The notes under the pieces were generated by a model. It saw nothing but the letters and a program-made list of their open reading frames with translations, was not told the DNA's origin and did not search any database. Source: Paracoccaceae bacterium (GTDB taxonomy: Bacteria; Pseudomonadota; Alphaproteobacteria; Rhodobacterales; Rhodobacteraceae). Taken from it: a DNA stretch of 23,153 nt. The stretch's first letter is position 1. Every line of letters begins with the position of its first letter. Positions 8,217-14,830 of the stretch are shown in pieces. The position numbers were made by a program, and so were the translations under genes. Where the stretch lies: positions 23,806 to 46,958 of the forward strand of contig DOOI01000037.1 of NCBI GenBank assembly GCA_003512825.1, written 5' to 3'.

Positions 8217-9119
8217 ATGGAAATTTGGGTCGCCGTCACCTTTGCTGCTGCCGCCTTTCAGACGGTGCGCTTCATGCTGCAAAAGCAGTTGAGCGCCGGG
8301 AAACTGTCGGTGATGGGCGCAACATTTGCGCGGTTTCTTTATTCGGCTCCTTTTCTGCCCATTATCTTGCTGGGGTATTTGCACCTGACGGGGCAAAGCT
8401 TGCCCGAAGTCGGCTGGCGGTTTTGGCCGAACGTGCTGATTGGAGCCTTCGCACAGGTTATCGCGACCCTGTGTGTGGTTGCGGTTTTCAAAATGCGGAA
8501 CTTCGCGGTTGGCATCACCTTGATGAAGACGGAAGTGGTGGCCACGGCCATAATGGCGCTTGTGGTCTTGGGGGAAGTCATCACCCCTTTGGGAGGCGCG
8601 GCCATTCTTGTGGGTTTGGTCGGGGTGCTGTTGCTCACCGAGACGCCTGAGATTGCGGGGGGCTGGATAAAGCGGTCATGGAACCGGGCGGCGGGACTTG
8701 GCTTGGCGTCAGGCGTGATTTTCTCGATTTCGAGTGTCGGGTATCGGGGGGCAACAATAGAGGTGGCCTCCGAGGAGGCTTTCGTGCGCGGCGTGATGAC
8801 CCTGACGGCGGTGGTCTGGTCGCAAGTCTTGGGCATGGCGCTGTGGATGGCGGCGTCAAAGCCTGCCGAGATTGGCCGTGTCTTGCGCGCTTGGCGTACG
8901 GCAGGCTGGATTGGGCTGACATCGATGGCGGGATCGATGTGCTGGTTCACGGCTTTTGCCCTGCAAAAGGTTGCCTTGGTAAAGGCTGTTGGGCAGGTTG
9001 AGCTGATTTTTTCGTTGCTGGCGTCGGTCTGGTTTTTCCGCGAGCGGATCCGGGTCAAGGAAGCGATTGGGATTGCGCTGCTTAGTGGGTCCGTCCTGTC
9101 ATTGGTCCTATTCCTCTGA
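8217..9119 (+). CDS. DMT superfamily (EamA) transporter
   Basis: A 300-residue protein made almost wholly of hydrophobic helices, with the two-repeat EamA layout of ten membrane segments. Repeat 1 is about residues 1-140 (ending in VLGEVITPLGGAAILVGLVGVLLL). Repeat 2 is about 155-300 (ending in SVWFFRERIRVKEAIGIALLSGSVLSLVLFL). The F-R-E-R/ E-x-I ending of each repeat is characteristic. Such proteins are usually exporters of amino acids, metabolites or drugs; the substrate here cannot be read. It lies 20 bases after the desaturase stop on the same strand. Its 3' end overlaps the convergent NUDIX gene by 38 bases. Confidence 0.9.
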   Translation: MEIWVAVTFAAAAFQTVRFMLQKQLSAGKLSVMGATFARFLYSAPFLPIILLGYLHLTGQSLPEVGWRFWPNVLIGAFAQVIATLCVVAVFKMRNFAVGITLMKTEVVATAIMALVVLGEVITPLGGAAILVGLVGVLLLTETPEIAGGWIKRSWNRAAGLGLASGVIFSISSVGYRGATIEVASEEAFVRGVMTLTAVVWSQVLGMALWMAASKPAEIGRVLRAWRTAGWIGLTSMAGSMCWFTAFALQKVALVKAVGQVELIFSLLASVWFFRERIRVKEAIGIALLSGSVLSLVLFL

Positions 9120-9789
9120 GACGCAAGAACAGGCTTTCTTCGACGCCGTTGTGAAAGAACGGCACAGAGCTTGGTGGCGTTGGATCTGTCGCGCGGGCGG
9201 CCACTTCGGCAAGAACAACTTCGGTTATGAAGGGTAAGTCAAAGCTTCGCACTTCGGGAAGGGGGATCCATTGCAGATGCGAAAGTTCGTCGCAAGCTGC
9301 TGAAAAATCGTCGAGATCGGTGGCGATGGCCCCGGCATCCACCAAGAAAAAACGCGCATCAAAACGGCGCGGACGGCCCGGCGGCGTGATGGCGCGGAAA
9401 ACAAACTGAAGTGCGTCCGCTGCGGGCACATGCCCAGTGGCGGCAAATTCTTTCCAGTCTGCGGCGGGCTCGGTGCCCCAAGTGCCAGAGCGCCCGAGAA
9501 CCAGCCCGGTTTCCTCCCAAAGCTCGCGGATCGCTGCCACGGCAAGAGGGTGGGCCAAATCAGGCGCCGACTCTTCCGCCAAACGCTCCGCACAGATCTC
9601 AGGCAGAGGGGCGGCGAGGGGCACGCTGGCGTCGGCCAAATCCATGGCGCCACCGGGGAACACGAATTTGTTGGGCATAAAGGCCGCGCCCGCTCCGCGC
9701 TGCCCCATGAGCACGCGGGGATTGGTGGCGCGATCGCGCAGCACGATTACGGTGGCTGCGTGGCGAATGGCGCTTTTGTCTTCGGTCAT
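9082..9789 (-). CDS. NUDIX hydrolase with split Nudix box
   Basis: A 235-residue NUDIX-fold pyrophosphohydrolase. FPGG at 44-47 begins the Nudix box, but the REx2EE part (RELWEETGL, 88-96) comes about 40 residues later rather than the usual ~11. The insertion contains AERLAEES. This long insertion is known from the NUDT19-like branch, some of which cleave CoA derivatives, so acyl-CoA/CoA pyrophosphatase activity is a reasonable but unproven guess. The metal-binding Glu92/Glu93 and Arg88 are present. The ATG at 9789 (MTEDKSAIRHAATVIVLRD) is preferred over a longer frame to 9849. It lies 37 bases downstream of the DUF983 gene in a probable two-gene operon. Confidence 0.9.
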   Translation of the reverse strand: MTEDKSAIRHAATVIVLRDRATNPRVLMGQRGAGAAFMPNKFVFPGGAMDLADASVPLAAPLPEICAERLAEESAPDLAHPLAVAAIRELWEETGLVLGRSGTWGTEPAADWKEFAATGHVPAADALQFVFRAITPPGRPRRFDARFFLVDAGAIATDLDDFSAACDELSHLQWIPLPEVRSFDLPFITEVVLAEVAARATDPTPPSSVPFFHNGVEESLFLRLRGIGPMTGRTH

Positions 9790-9826
9790 GGTTTGCCCCG
9801 GTTCTTTGGCCAGTGAGCTCCGGGTC

Positions 9827-10228
9827 TCAGCGTTGCAGCGAGAACCCATGCATCTGTCTGGCCCATTGGAACGCGATCATCGCGCCCTTCAGTCGAGGCA
9901 GAAGGTAGAGCGAGAGTGCGACGGTGCCAACTGCGAAGATGGAGAAGAGCACCAATGGCTCGGGCCTCCATGTTTCAAACACGAACAGCAGCATCGGTGC
10001 CATCAGGTGGCCAACCAAAAGAATGGTTAGATAGGCGGGGCCATCGTCGGCGCGATGATGGTGCAGTTCTTCGCGGCAGACTGGGCAAGTGGCGCGCACC
10101 GTCAAAAAGCCGTTGAGCAAAGGACCAGAGCCGCATGACGGGCACTTGCGACGCCAGCCGTTGATCAAGGCAGGCCGGAGCGTGCGCTCTTCTTCGGTGA
10201 CCGTAGAGGGGGTGGGCAAATGTGACAT
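9827..10228 (-). CDS. DUF983 zinc-ribbon membrane protein
   Basis: A 133-residue protein of the DUF983 family. The N-terminal soluble part holds two CxxC pairs (Cys29/Cys32 and Cys48/Cys51) that likely form a zinc ribbon, then HHHRADDGPAYLT, the conserved stretch before the membrane part. Two hydrophobic helices follow (about 67-85 and 92-112). The function of the family is unknown. AAGGA six bases upstream supports the ATG at 10228. It is first in a minus-strand pair with the NUDIX gene and divergent from the EF-hand gene. Confidence 0.9.
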   Translation of the reverse strand: MSHLPTPSTVTEEERTLRPALINGWRRKCPSCGSGPLLNGFLTVRATCPVCREELHHHRADDGPAYLTILLVGHLMAPMLLFVFETWRPEPLVLFSIFAVGTVALSLYLLPRLKGAMIAFQWARQMHGFSLQR

Positions 10229-10300
10229 CGGGATTCCTTGATCTCAGGGCCTAGCAGGTGCGGGATTTTTGCCCGATTGAAAAGAGGACTGGATGTCCTT

Positions 10301-10330
10301 GCGTCCCGATGTCGCGTTTTACCGGGACGC
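10301..10330. repeat. Inverted repeat in the DUF983/EF-hand intergenic region
   Basis: GCGTCCCG at 10301-10308 and CGGGACGC at 10323-10330 form a perfect 8-base inverted repeat with a 14-base loop. Two smaller ones lie just upstream: CGGG/CCCG at 10261-10275 and GGAC/GTCC at 10287-10298. The whole gap (10229-10424, 196 bases) separates divergent genes and holds no gene I can see. These could be operator sites or leader-RNA structure; none is followed by a T-run. Confidence 0.4.
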
Positions 10331-10424
10331 TCGCAGCGCCTGCCGACGGAAAGTTTGAGCCGCTGCGTATGAGATAGCAGAACGGGATGGACAGGCCAGC
10401 CCGCAGAGATTTGGAGTGATTGTC

Positions 10425-10946
10425 ATGGAGCGAATTATTGCTTTGGTTTTGGCTGGTACGGTTTCCTTTGCATTGGCAGGAGCCGCGCAGGCAGACAGCC
10501 GCATGGGAGACGGTCCACGTGGTGGGCAAATGATGCCGAATTTTTCTTCGCTGGATGCGGATAAAGACGGCAAGATCACCAAAGAGGAAATGATGGCGCA
10601 ACATGCTGCGCGGTTTACGGAGATGGATGCCGATAAGAATGGCACGCTGTCCGCCGAGGAACTGGCGGCGGCCCATGTCGCACGGGCGCAAACCAAAGCG
10701 GCTGAGCACGCGGCCCGAATGCTGGAGAAGCGCGATGCCAACAAAGACGGGGTTTTGAGCGCTGATGAACTCAGCCCGAAGGAAGACCGTATGGCCAAGA
10801 TGTTTGCTCGGATGGATGCCGATAGCGATGGCGCCGTGAGTGAAGAGGAATTGACCAAGATGCAGGAGCGCATGATGCAGCGCATGGAGAAGCACAGCAA
10901 AAAGGGTCATGGCGAAGGGCATCGCAAGCACGGTTGGTTTGAGTAA
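10425..10946 (+). CDS. Periplasmic EF-hand calcium-binding protein
   Basis: A 173-residue secreted protein. A Sec signal peptide (residues 1-23, cleavage likely after AQA) is followed by four EF-hand loops with Asp at position 1 and Glu at position 12: 44-55 (DADKDGKITKEE), 68-79 (DADKNGTLSAEE), 104-115 (DANKDGVLSADE) and 131-142 (DADSDGAVSEEE). The C-terminus (157-170) is rich in His and Lys and may add metal affinity. The mature protein is probably a soluble periplasmic calcium buffer or sensor. GGAG nine bases before ATG 10425 decides this start over a GTG at 10416. It lies upstream of an ECF sigma gene on the same strand, but a strong hairpin separates them. Confidence 0.9.
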   Translation: MERIIALVLAGTVSFALAGAAQADSRMGDGPRGGQMMPNFSSLDADKDGKITKEEMMAQHAARFTEMDADKNGTLSAEELAAAHVARAQTKAAEHAARMLEKRDANKDGVLSADELSPKEDRMAKMFARMDADSDGAVSEEELTKMQERMMQRMEKHSKKGHGEGHRKHGWFE

Positions 10947-10955
10947 TCGGTAAAG

Positions 10956-10990
10956 ATCCGGGCCACAGGAACTGTGGTCCGGATTGTTCT
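10956..10990 (+). terminator. Hairpin terminator or attenuator between EF-hand and sigma genes
   Basis: A 13-base stem, ATCCGGGCCACAG at 10956-10968 paired with CTGTGGTCCGGAT at 10972-10984 (one G-U pair), has a GAA loop and is followed by TGTTCT. It begins nine bases after the EF-hand stop. The stem is very stable, but the T-run is short and interrupted, so partial read-through into the sigma factor gene is plausible. Confidence 0.6.
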
Positions 10991-11025
10991 ACGCTCCAAG
11001 ACAGGATAGCGCAGAGAGCATGAGC

Positions 11026-11619
11026 ATGGCCTTTGACGCAAAGACATCAGACGCAGAAAATGACGAAGCATTGCTCGCAGCTTATGCAGAGGGAGATGCT
11101 CGCGCGGCGCGTCTGTTGACAGTGCGGTTTGGTCCTAGAGTTTTTTCCCATGCGATGCGTCTGTTGCAAGATCGCGCTGAGGCGGAAGATGTGGCGCAAG
11201 AGGCTTTGCTGCGGCTGTGGCGGCAGGCGCCGGATTGGCGGACAGGGGAGGCGAAAGTCTCTACTTGGCTGTATCGCGTCACGGGAAACCTGTGCATTGA
11301 TCGCATACGCGCCGGCCGGGTGCGGCGTGCGACATCACTGGATGCGGTGGCCGAACCTGAGGATGACAGCCCCGGGGTTGAAGCACGGATGCAAGACCGG
11401 GCGCGGGCGCGGGCATTGGACGAGGCGCTGAGCCATCTGCCAGAGCGCCAACGTCAAGCGGTGGTATTGCGCCACATCGAGGGGCTCTCCAACCCCGAGA
11501 TAGCGACAATCATGGAGATGAGCGTGGAGGCTGTGGAAAGCCTGACTGCGCGGGGAAAGCGGGCATTGTCGCAGGCCTTGGCCGGGCGACGTGAGGAGTT
11601 GGGATATGACGATGCGTAA
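11026..11619 (+). CDS. ECF-type RNA polymerase sigma factor
   Basis: A sigma-70 family protein of the extracytoplasmic-function type, 197 residues from this start. Region 2 spans about residues 25-95 and includes AEDVAQEALLRLWRQ and STWLYRVTGNLCIDRIR. Region 4 spans about 130-185, with LPERQRQAVVLRHIEGLSNPEIATIMEMSVEAVESL forming its helix-turn-helix. The ATG at 11026 is preferred because GAGAG at 11014-11018 is seven bases upstream; an ATG at 11020 and a TTG at 10984 are also in frame. The stop overlaps the next gene by 14 bases, so the two are translationally coupled, as is common for a sigma factor and its anti-sigma. The regulon is unknown; the neighbouring genes suggest an envelope metal or calcium signal. 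Confidence 0.93.
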   Translation: MAFDAKTSDAENDEALLAAYAEGDARAARLLTVRFGPRVFSHAMRLLQDRAEAEDVAQEALLRLWRQAPDWRTGEAKVSTWLYRVTGNLCIDRIRAGRVRRATSLDAVAEPEDDSPGVEARMQDRARARALDEALSHLPERQRQAVVLRHIEGLSNPEIATIMEMSVEAVESLTARGKRALSQALAGRREELGYDDA

Positions 11620-11947
11620 CCGAGAGTTAAGTGACGTTGAGTTGGATGAGCTGTTTACGGCTGGGGTGAAAGAGGCCCCGGTGCCCTGTAGCAACTGGAT
11701 GGTCGCGCTGACGCAGGCAGCTTTACATGCTCAGTCTCAACGGGTTGCCTGCAAACGGAGCTTTTTTGCAGAGCTGCGTGAAAGCTTGGGCGGTTGGCCT
11801 GCGTTGGCGGGGCTGACGGCGGCAGGGGTTGCGGGGCTTTGGATAGGGGTTAACCCGCCCATGGCGGTGAGTGATGCCGTGTGGGGGGAGACGGAACTGG
11901 CGCAAATTGCTCCTTATGATCTGGTTTTTACCTTGGAGGAGTTGTGA
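11606..11947 (+). CDS. Small single-pass membrane protein, probable anti-sigma factor
   Basis: A 113-residue protein with no catalytic motif. The cytoplasmic N-terminus (about 60 residues; DVELDELFTAGVKEAP is acidic) leads to one hydrophobic segment (about 63-82, WPALAGLTAAGVAGLWIG) and a short outer tail. It begins inside the sigma gene (14-base overlap, ribosome site GAGGAG seven bases upstream), and the next gene follows its stop at once. This is the position and topology of a membrane anti-sigma factor. No zinc-binding anti-sigma HxxxCxxC motif is present, so it is not of the ZAS type. The role is inferred from position and topology only. I did not recognise a named family. Confidence 0.65.
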   Translation: MTMRNRELSDVELDELFTAGVKEAPVPCSNWMVALTQAALHAQSQRVACKRSFFAELRESLGGWPALAGLTAAGVAGLWIGVNPPMAVSDAVWGETELAQIAPYDLVFTLEEL

Positions 11948-11948
11948 G

Positions 11949-12434
11949 ATGACCGAACAGAATTTGTCCAAGAAGAATTCCGCTGCGCGCTGGACGAAGG
12001 CGCTTTTGGTTGTGTCGCTGGCAATCAACCTTGTGGTGGCTTTTGCCGTGGTGGGTGCGCTGTGGCGGTTTGGTCCGCCACCAGGTGATCGTGAGAACCA
12101 TCATCCCAAAGCAGGCCCTGCGCTCTATGTGGCGGCTTTGGAACGCGATGTGCGGCGAGAGTTGTTTCAAGAGGCCCGTCGGCAAATACCGAAGGGAATA
12201 CAATCGCAGTCGGTCGGCTTGCCAGAGGTGCTGGCGCGTTTGCGGGCGACACCGTTTGATGCCGCGGCTTTTGGTCAGGCATTAGAAGAGGATTTGTCGC
12301 ATAGCGATCAGCGCGCCCAAGCCTTGCGAAGCAGTTTGACTGCACGGGTTGCGGCGATGTCGGCAGAAGAGCGGGCTGCCTATGCCGCACGCATCGAGGC
12401 TTTCTCGAAGAGAAATACAAAAAACAACAAATAA
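11949..12434 (+). CDS. CnrX-like periplasmic metal-sensor protein
   Basis: A 161-residue protein with an uncleaved N-terminal membrane segment (about 17-39, ALLVVSLAINLVVAFAVVGA) and a helical periplasmic domain of ~120 residues. The arrangement fits the periplasmic heavy-metal sensor / Metal_resist family (CnrX, related in fold to CpxP/Spy): a basic, charged region RELFQEARRQIP, then FDAAAFGQALEEDLSHSDQRAQALRSSL and LTARVAAMSAEERAAYAARIEAF. In CnrX systems such a protein controls an anti-sigma/ECF pair. The gene starts one base after the anti-sigma-like gene, with GGAGGA upstream, and ends 13 bases from the convergent cyclase gene. Metal ligands cannot be assigned confidently. Confidence 0.75.
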   Translation: MTEQNLSKKNSAARWTKALLVVSLAINLVVAFAVVGALWRFGPPPGDRENHHPKAGPALYVAALERDVRRELFQEARRQIPKGIQSQSVGLPEVLARLRATPFDAAAFGQALEEDLSHSDQRAQALRSSLTARVAAMSAEERAAYAARIEAFSKRNTKNNK

Positions 12435-12447
12435 ATCAATAATTTAC

Positions 12448-13827
12448 CTAGGCGGTCAGTCGCCCGTTTAGCGAGGGGCGGCCGAAGGTGACTTTGTCGC
12501 GCCCCTGCGCTTTTGCGCCATAGAGCGCGCGGTCGGCCTTGGCGAGAATATCCGCGACGCTTTCTGTGGTGCATGGCTCGTCGCCATAAAGCGCCACGCC
12601 AATCGAAATTGTCACTGGGACGCGGGTGTTTTTGCCAGCAAGCCCAAAAGGGGCCTCGCGAATACGGTCACAAAGCGCACGCGCGCGCAGACGCGCAGTT
12701 GTGCGGGGGCAATCGGGCAGCGCAATCAGGAATTCCTCACCGCCAATGCGGGCCAGCAAATCTTGGGGGCCTATGCTTTCCGCCAGTCTGCGGCAGGTTT
12801 CGATCAGGATTTCATCGCCAGCAGCATGGCCAAAGCTGTCATTGATACGTTTGAAATGATCAAGATCCGCGAGCATTACCGCGAGTGGCCGGTTTTTGGC
12901 CCGTGACTCGATGATCATTTTTTCCAGCTTTGGGAGGGCGTATCGGCGATTGTGCAGACCTGTGAGCGGGTCAGTGATTGCTGCGCGCAAGCCATTTTGG
13001 ACGGAGGCACGGAGCCGATCGTTCTGGCGTTTCTTGGTGATGAGCGCAGAGAGGCGCACCGAAAGCTCGGAGAGCGGCCCGCCGCTATGCATCACAGCCC
13101 AAGCGCCCAGATCCAAAGCATGAGCGCAGGTGGTATTTTTGGCGGGTTTGGTAAAGACAACCAAAGTGGCGGCATGCTGTGTGCGCGCGTGAGAGCGCAA
13201 CTCCGACAGCATGCGAAAGGCGGCACCGGAGTGATTTGGATCGACGACCAAAACAACAGCCTCGGGGGCTTCGCCACCAGAAATCACAGCAGGCAGGGTG
13301 TCAAAGTCAGCAAAAGCAATGCGATGCGGTGTTTGCTCTGCGAGCGCGGGGCGCAGGCCGACAACCTTGGCGCGGTCATGGCCTGCAATCAAGATCCGCG
13401 CAGGGCGTTCATAGATCGCCATCGGTTCGGCCAATCCCATGACACGCGGTAATTCGGCACGCGCGCGCATGAGGTTCCGCAACCTTGCGTGCAGGTGAAG
13501 ATTGTCGAGGGGCTTTTCGAGCACGTCATCAACACCCAATTCCAAAAGAGCGATGCGCGCGGCTTCGGTCATCGGAGGTGCAATCGCCAGCACAGGCAGG
13601 TCAGACATTCCCGGCGTTGCGCGGAGCGCCGATATCAGACGCCGTGCACCGTTTTCGGGCAAATGCGCGGACAGAATCACCATATCGGGTGGTTCGCTTT
13701 GGGCACTAACGAGGGCTTCGTCGACTGTGCTGGCTTGCGAGACAGAATAAAAGGCACTGGAAAGCTTGACCCGCAAGACGATGCGGTTTGAAGCGATGTC
13801 ATCCACAAGCAGGATTTTACCAGACAT
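12448..13827 (-). CDS. PleD-like response regulator/diguanylate cyclase with degenerate receivers
   Basis: A 459-residue protein with the PleD layout: REC1 (about 3-120), REC2 (about 143-265) and GGDEF (about 280-450). The cyclase domain looks active: DLDHFKRINDSFGHAAGD (321-338) and the GGEEF signature at 362-366 are intact, so it should make cyclic di-GMP. REC1 keeps the Asp9-Asp10 pair and Lys105, but the phospho-acceptor position reads ILSAHLP with Ser53 where PleD has Asp. REC2 also lacks a clear acceptor site. The inhibitory RxxD site is GPQD (353-356), missing the Arg. Phosphorylation-driven activation and product inhibition as in PleD are therefore doubtful. It is divergent from a DUF3572 gene. 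The symbol is left blank because these losses make orthology uncertain. Confidence 0.9.
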   Translation of the reverse strand: MSGKILLVDDIASNRIVLRVKLSSAFYSVSQASTVDEALVSAQSEPPDMVILSAHLPENGARRLISALRATPGMSDLPVLAIAPPMTEAARIALLELGVDDVLEKPLDNLHLHARLRNLMRARAELPRVMGLAEPMAIYERPARILIAGHDRAKVVGLRPALAEQTPHRIAFADFDTLPAVISGGEAPEAVVLVVDPNHSGAAFRMLSELRSHARTQHAATLVVFTKPAKNTTCAHALDLGAWAVMHSGGPLSELSVRLSALITKKRQNDRLRASVQNGLRAAITDPLTGLHNRRYALPKLEKMIIESRAKNRPLAVMLADLDHFKRINDSFGHAAGDEILIETCRRLAESIGPQDLLARIGGEEFLIALPDCPRTTARLRARALCDRIREAPFGLAGKNTRVPVTISIGVALYGDEPCTTESVADILAKADRALYGAKAQGRDKVTFGRPSLNGRLTA

Positions 13828-13958
13828 CTAACGCCGCCGCCCTGTTGTTGCGCGAAAAAGCACTGCCCTGATGGGCCTTGTGACAAACGCCCCTTGCGCT
13901 TGCCCTGCACCCACTATGGTATCGCAATGGTTAAGAATTCGTTTCCGGGATCGAAAAA

Positions 13959-14264
13959 ATGCGAGGCAATTCCGATTTTATGCCGTTAACGCCAGAGCGG
14001 GCGGAGGTGGTGGGGCTGAAGGCCTTGGGCTGGCTGGCGGCCAATGACGATCTGTTGCCAAGCTTTCTTAATGCCAGTGGTGCCTCGATTTCCGAGGTGC
14101 GTGACCGCGCGTCTGACCCTTCTTTTCTTGGGGCTGTGCTGGATTTCTTGATGATGGATGACGCATGGGTGATGGGGTTTTGTCAGGCTCAGGGATTAGG
14201 GTTTGATCAGCCGATGCGGGCGCGCGCGGGGCTTCCGGGTGGCGAGGCCGTGCATTGGACGTAA
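13959..14264 (+). CDS. DUF3572 family protein
   Basis: A 101-residue acidic protein of the alphaproteobacterial DUF3572 family, of unknown function. It shows the conserved pattern LKALGWLAANDDLLPSFL, then a helix ending in AVLDFLMMDDAWVMGFC. There is no signal peptide or membrane segment, and it is probably all-helical. Two starts are possible: ATG 13959 (GGGA eight bases upstream) or ATG 13980 seven codons later. It is divergent from the PleD-like cyclase, an arrangement I recall as common in this order, and ends three bases before the convergent MarR gene. Confidence 0.85.
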   Translation: MRGNSDFMPLTPERAEVVGLKALGWLAANDDLLPSFLNASGASISEVRDRASDPSFLGAVLDFLMMDDAWVMGFCQAQGLGFDQPMRARAGLPGGEAVHWT

Positions 14265-14267
14265 GTG

Positions 14268-14723
14268 TTAGAGCGTGTTGAGAGAAATATCCTCTGCCGT
14301 TCGCAATTTGCCCAAAAGCCGCAGCAACTCGGCGCGTTCTTCTGGGGCTAGTTGATCTGCGATTGCGCGCGCGTTGCTGCGGGCCATTGGAGTTGCGAGC
14401 TGAATGGTTTTTTCGCCCTTGGTAGTGAGCATCACACACCGCGTGCGGCGATCCCCATCTCCAGAGGCGCGGGTGATCAGACCATCCTCTTCCATGCCAC
14501 GCAGGGCGCGGCTGGTGGCGGTGCGATCAATGCCAACAAAGTCTGCTATATCAGAAGGTTGCGTAAGGCTCTCATTGCCGACCGCCAAGAGGATGCACCA
14601 AGTGGTGCGGGTCAATTGAAGGGTCTTTAATTGGTCATCCAGACGCCGCTCCTGCACACGGGAGGCGATGGACAGATGATAGCCCAATGAGGAATGCAAG
14701 CGATAGGGTGCGTCTTGTGTCAT
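14268..14723 (-). CDS. MarR-family transcriptional regulator
   Basis: A 151-residue winged helix-turn-helix regulator. The recognition region QPSDIADFVGIDRTATSRALRGMEEDGLI and the wing RASGDGDRRTRCVMLTTKGEK (DxRxR pattern) are typical of MarR. The N- and C-terminal helices form the dimer interface. MarR proteins usually sense small phenolic or lipophilic compounds and repress a nearby gene. Here the divergent neighbour is a HAD phosphatase gene. The ATG at 14723 gives the usual N-terminus, though no clear ribosome site is seen; an upstream frame to 14804 would cross a hairpin. The ligand and target are unknown. Confidence 0.9.
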   Translation of the reverse strand: MTQDAPYRLHSSLGYHLSIASRVQERRLDDQLKTLQLTRTTWCILLAVGNESLTQPSDIADFVGIDRTATSRALRGMEEDGLITRASGDGDRRTRCVMLTTKGEKTIQLATPMARSNARAIADQLAPEERAELLRLLGKLRTAEDISLNTL

Positions 14724-14762
14724 AGGCGGAAGGCACAGGAAAGGCGGGCGAAAGTCAAGCGA

Positions 14763-14806
14763 CCCGCATCGCGGGGGCTTGTGGAGTGCGCGGTGCCGCG
14801 CCACTC
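14763..14806. repeat. Two adjacent hairpins between marR-like and HAD genes
   Basis: CCCGC-ATC-GCGGG at 14763-14775 and GAGTG-CGCGG-TG-CCGCG-C-CACTC at 14784-14806 (10 base pairs with one bulged C) lie in the 107-base gap between divergent genes. No T-run follows on either strand, so they are not obvious terminators. They could be regulator sites or structure in the leader of the phosphatase mRNA. Confidence 0.4.
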
Positions 14807-14830
14807 TGCTGCAAATTTTGGGAGCAGAAG

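Noticed and set aside
10968..10995. GGAAC as an ECF -35 element for sigma autoregulation
   Set aside because: The GGAAC lies inside the hairpin stem and loop, and no -10 element sits at 15-17 bases; most likely chance.
13928..13950. CtrA-type site (TTAA-N7-TTAA) before DUF3572
   Set aside because: Only the first half-site matches (TTAAGAATTCGTTTC); the second half has two mismatches.
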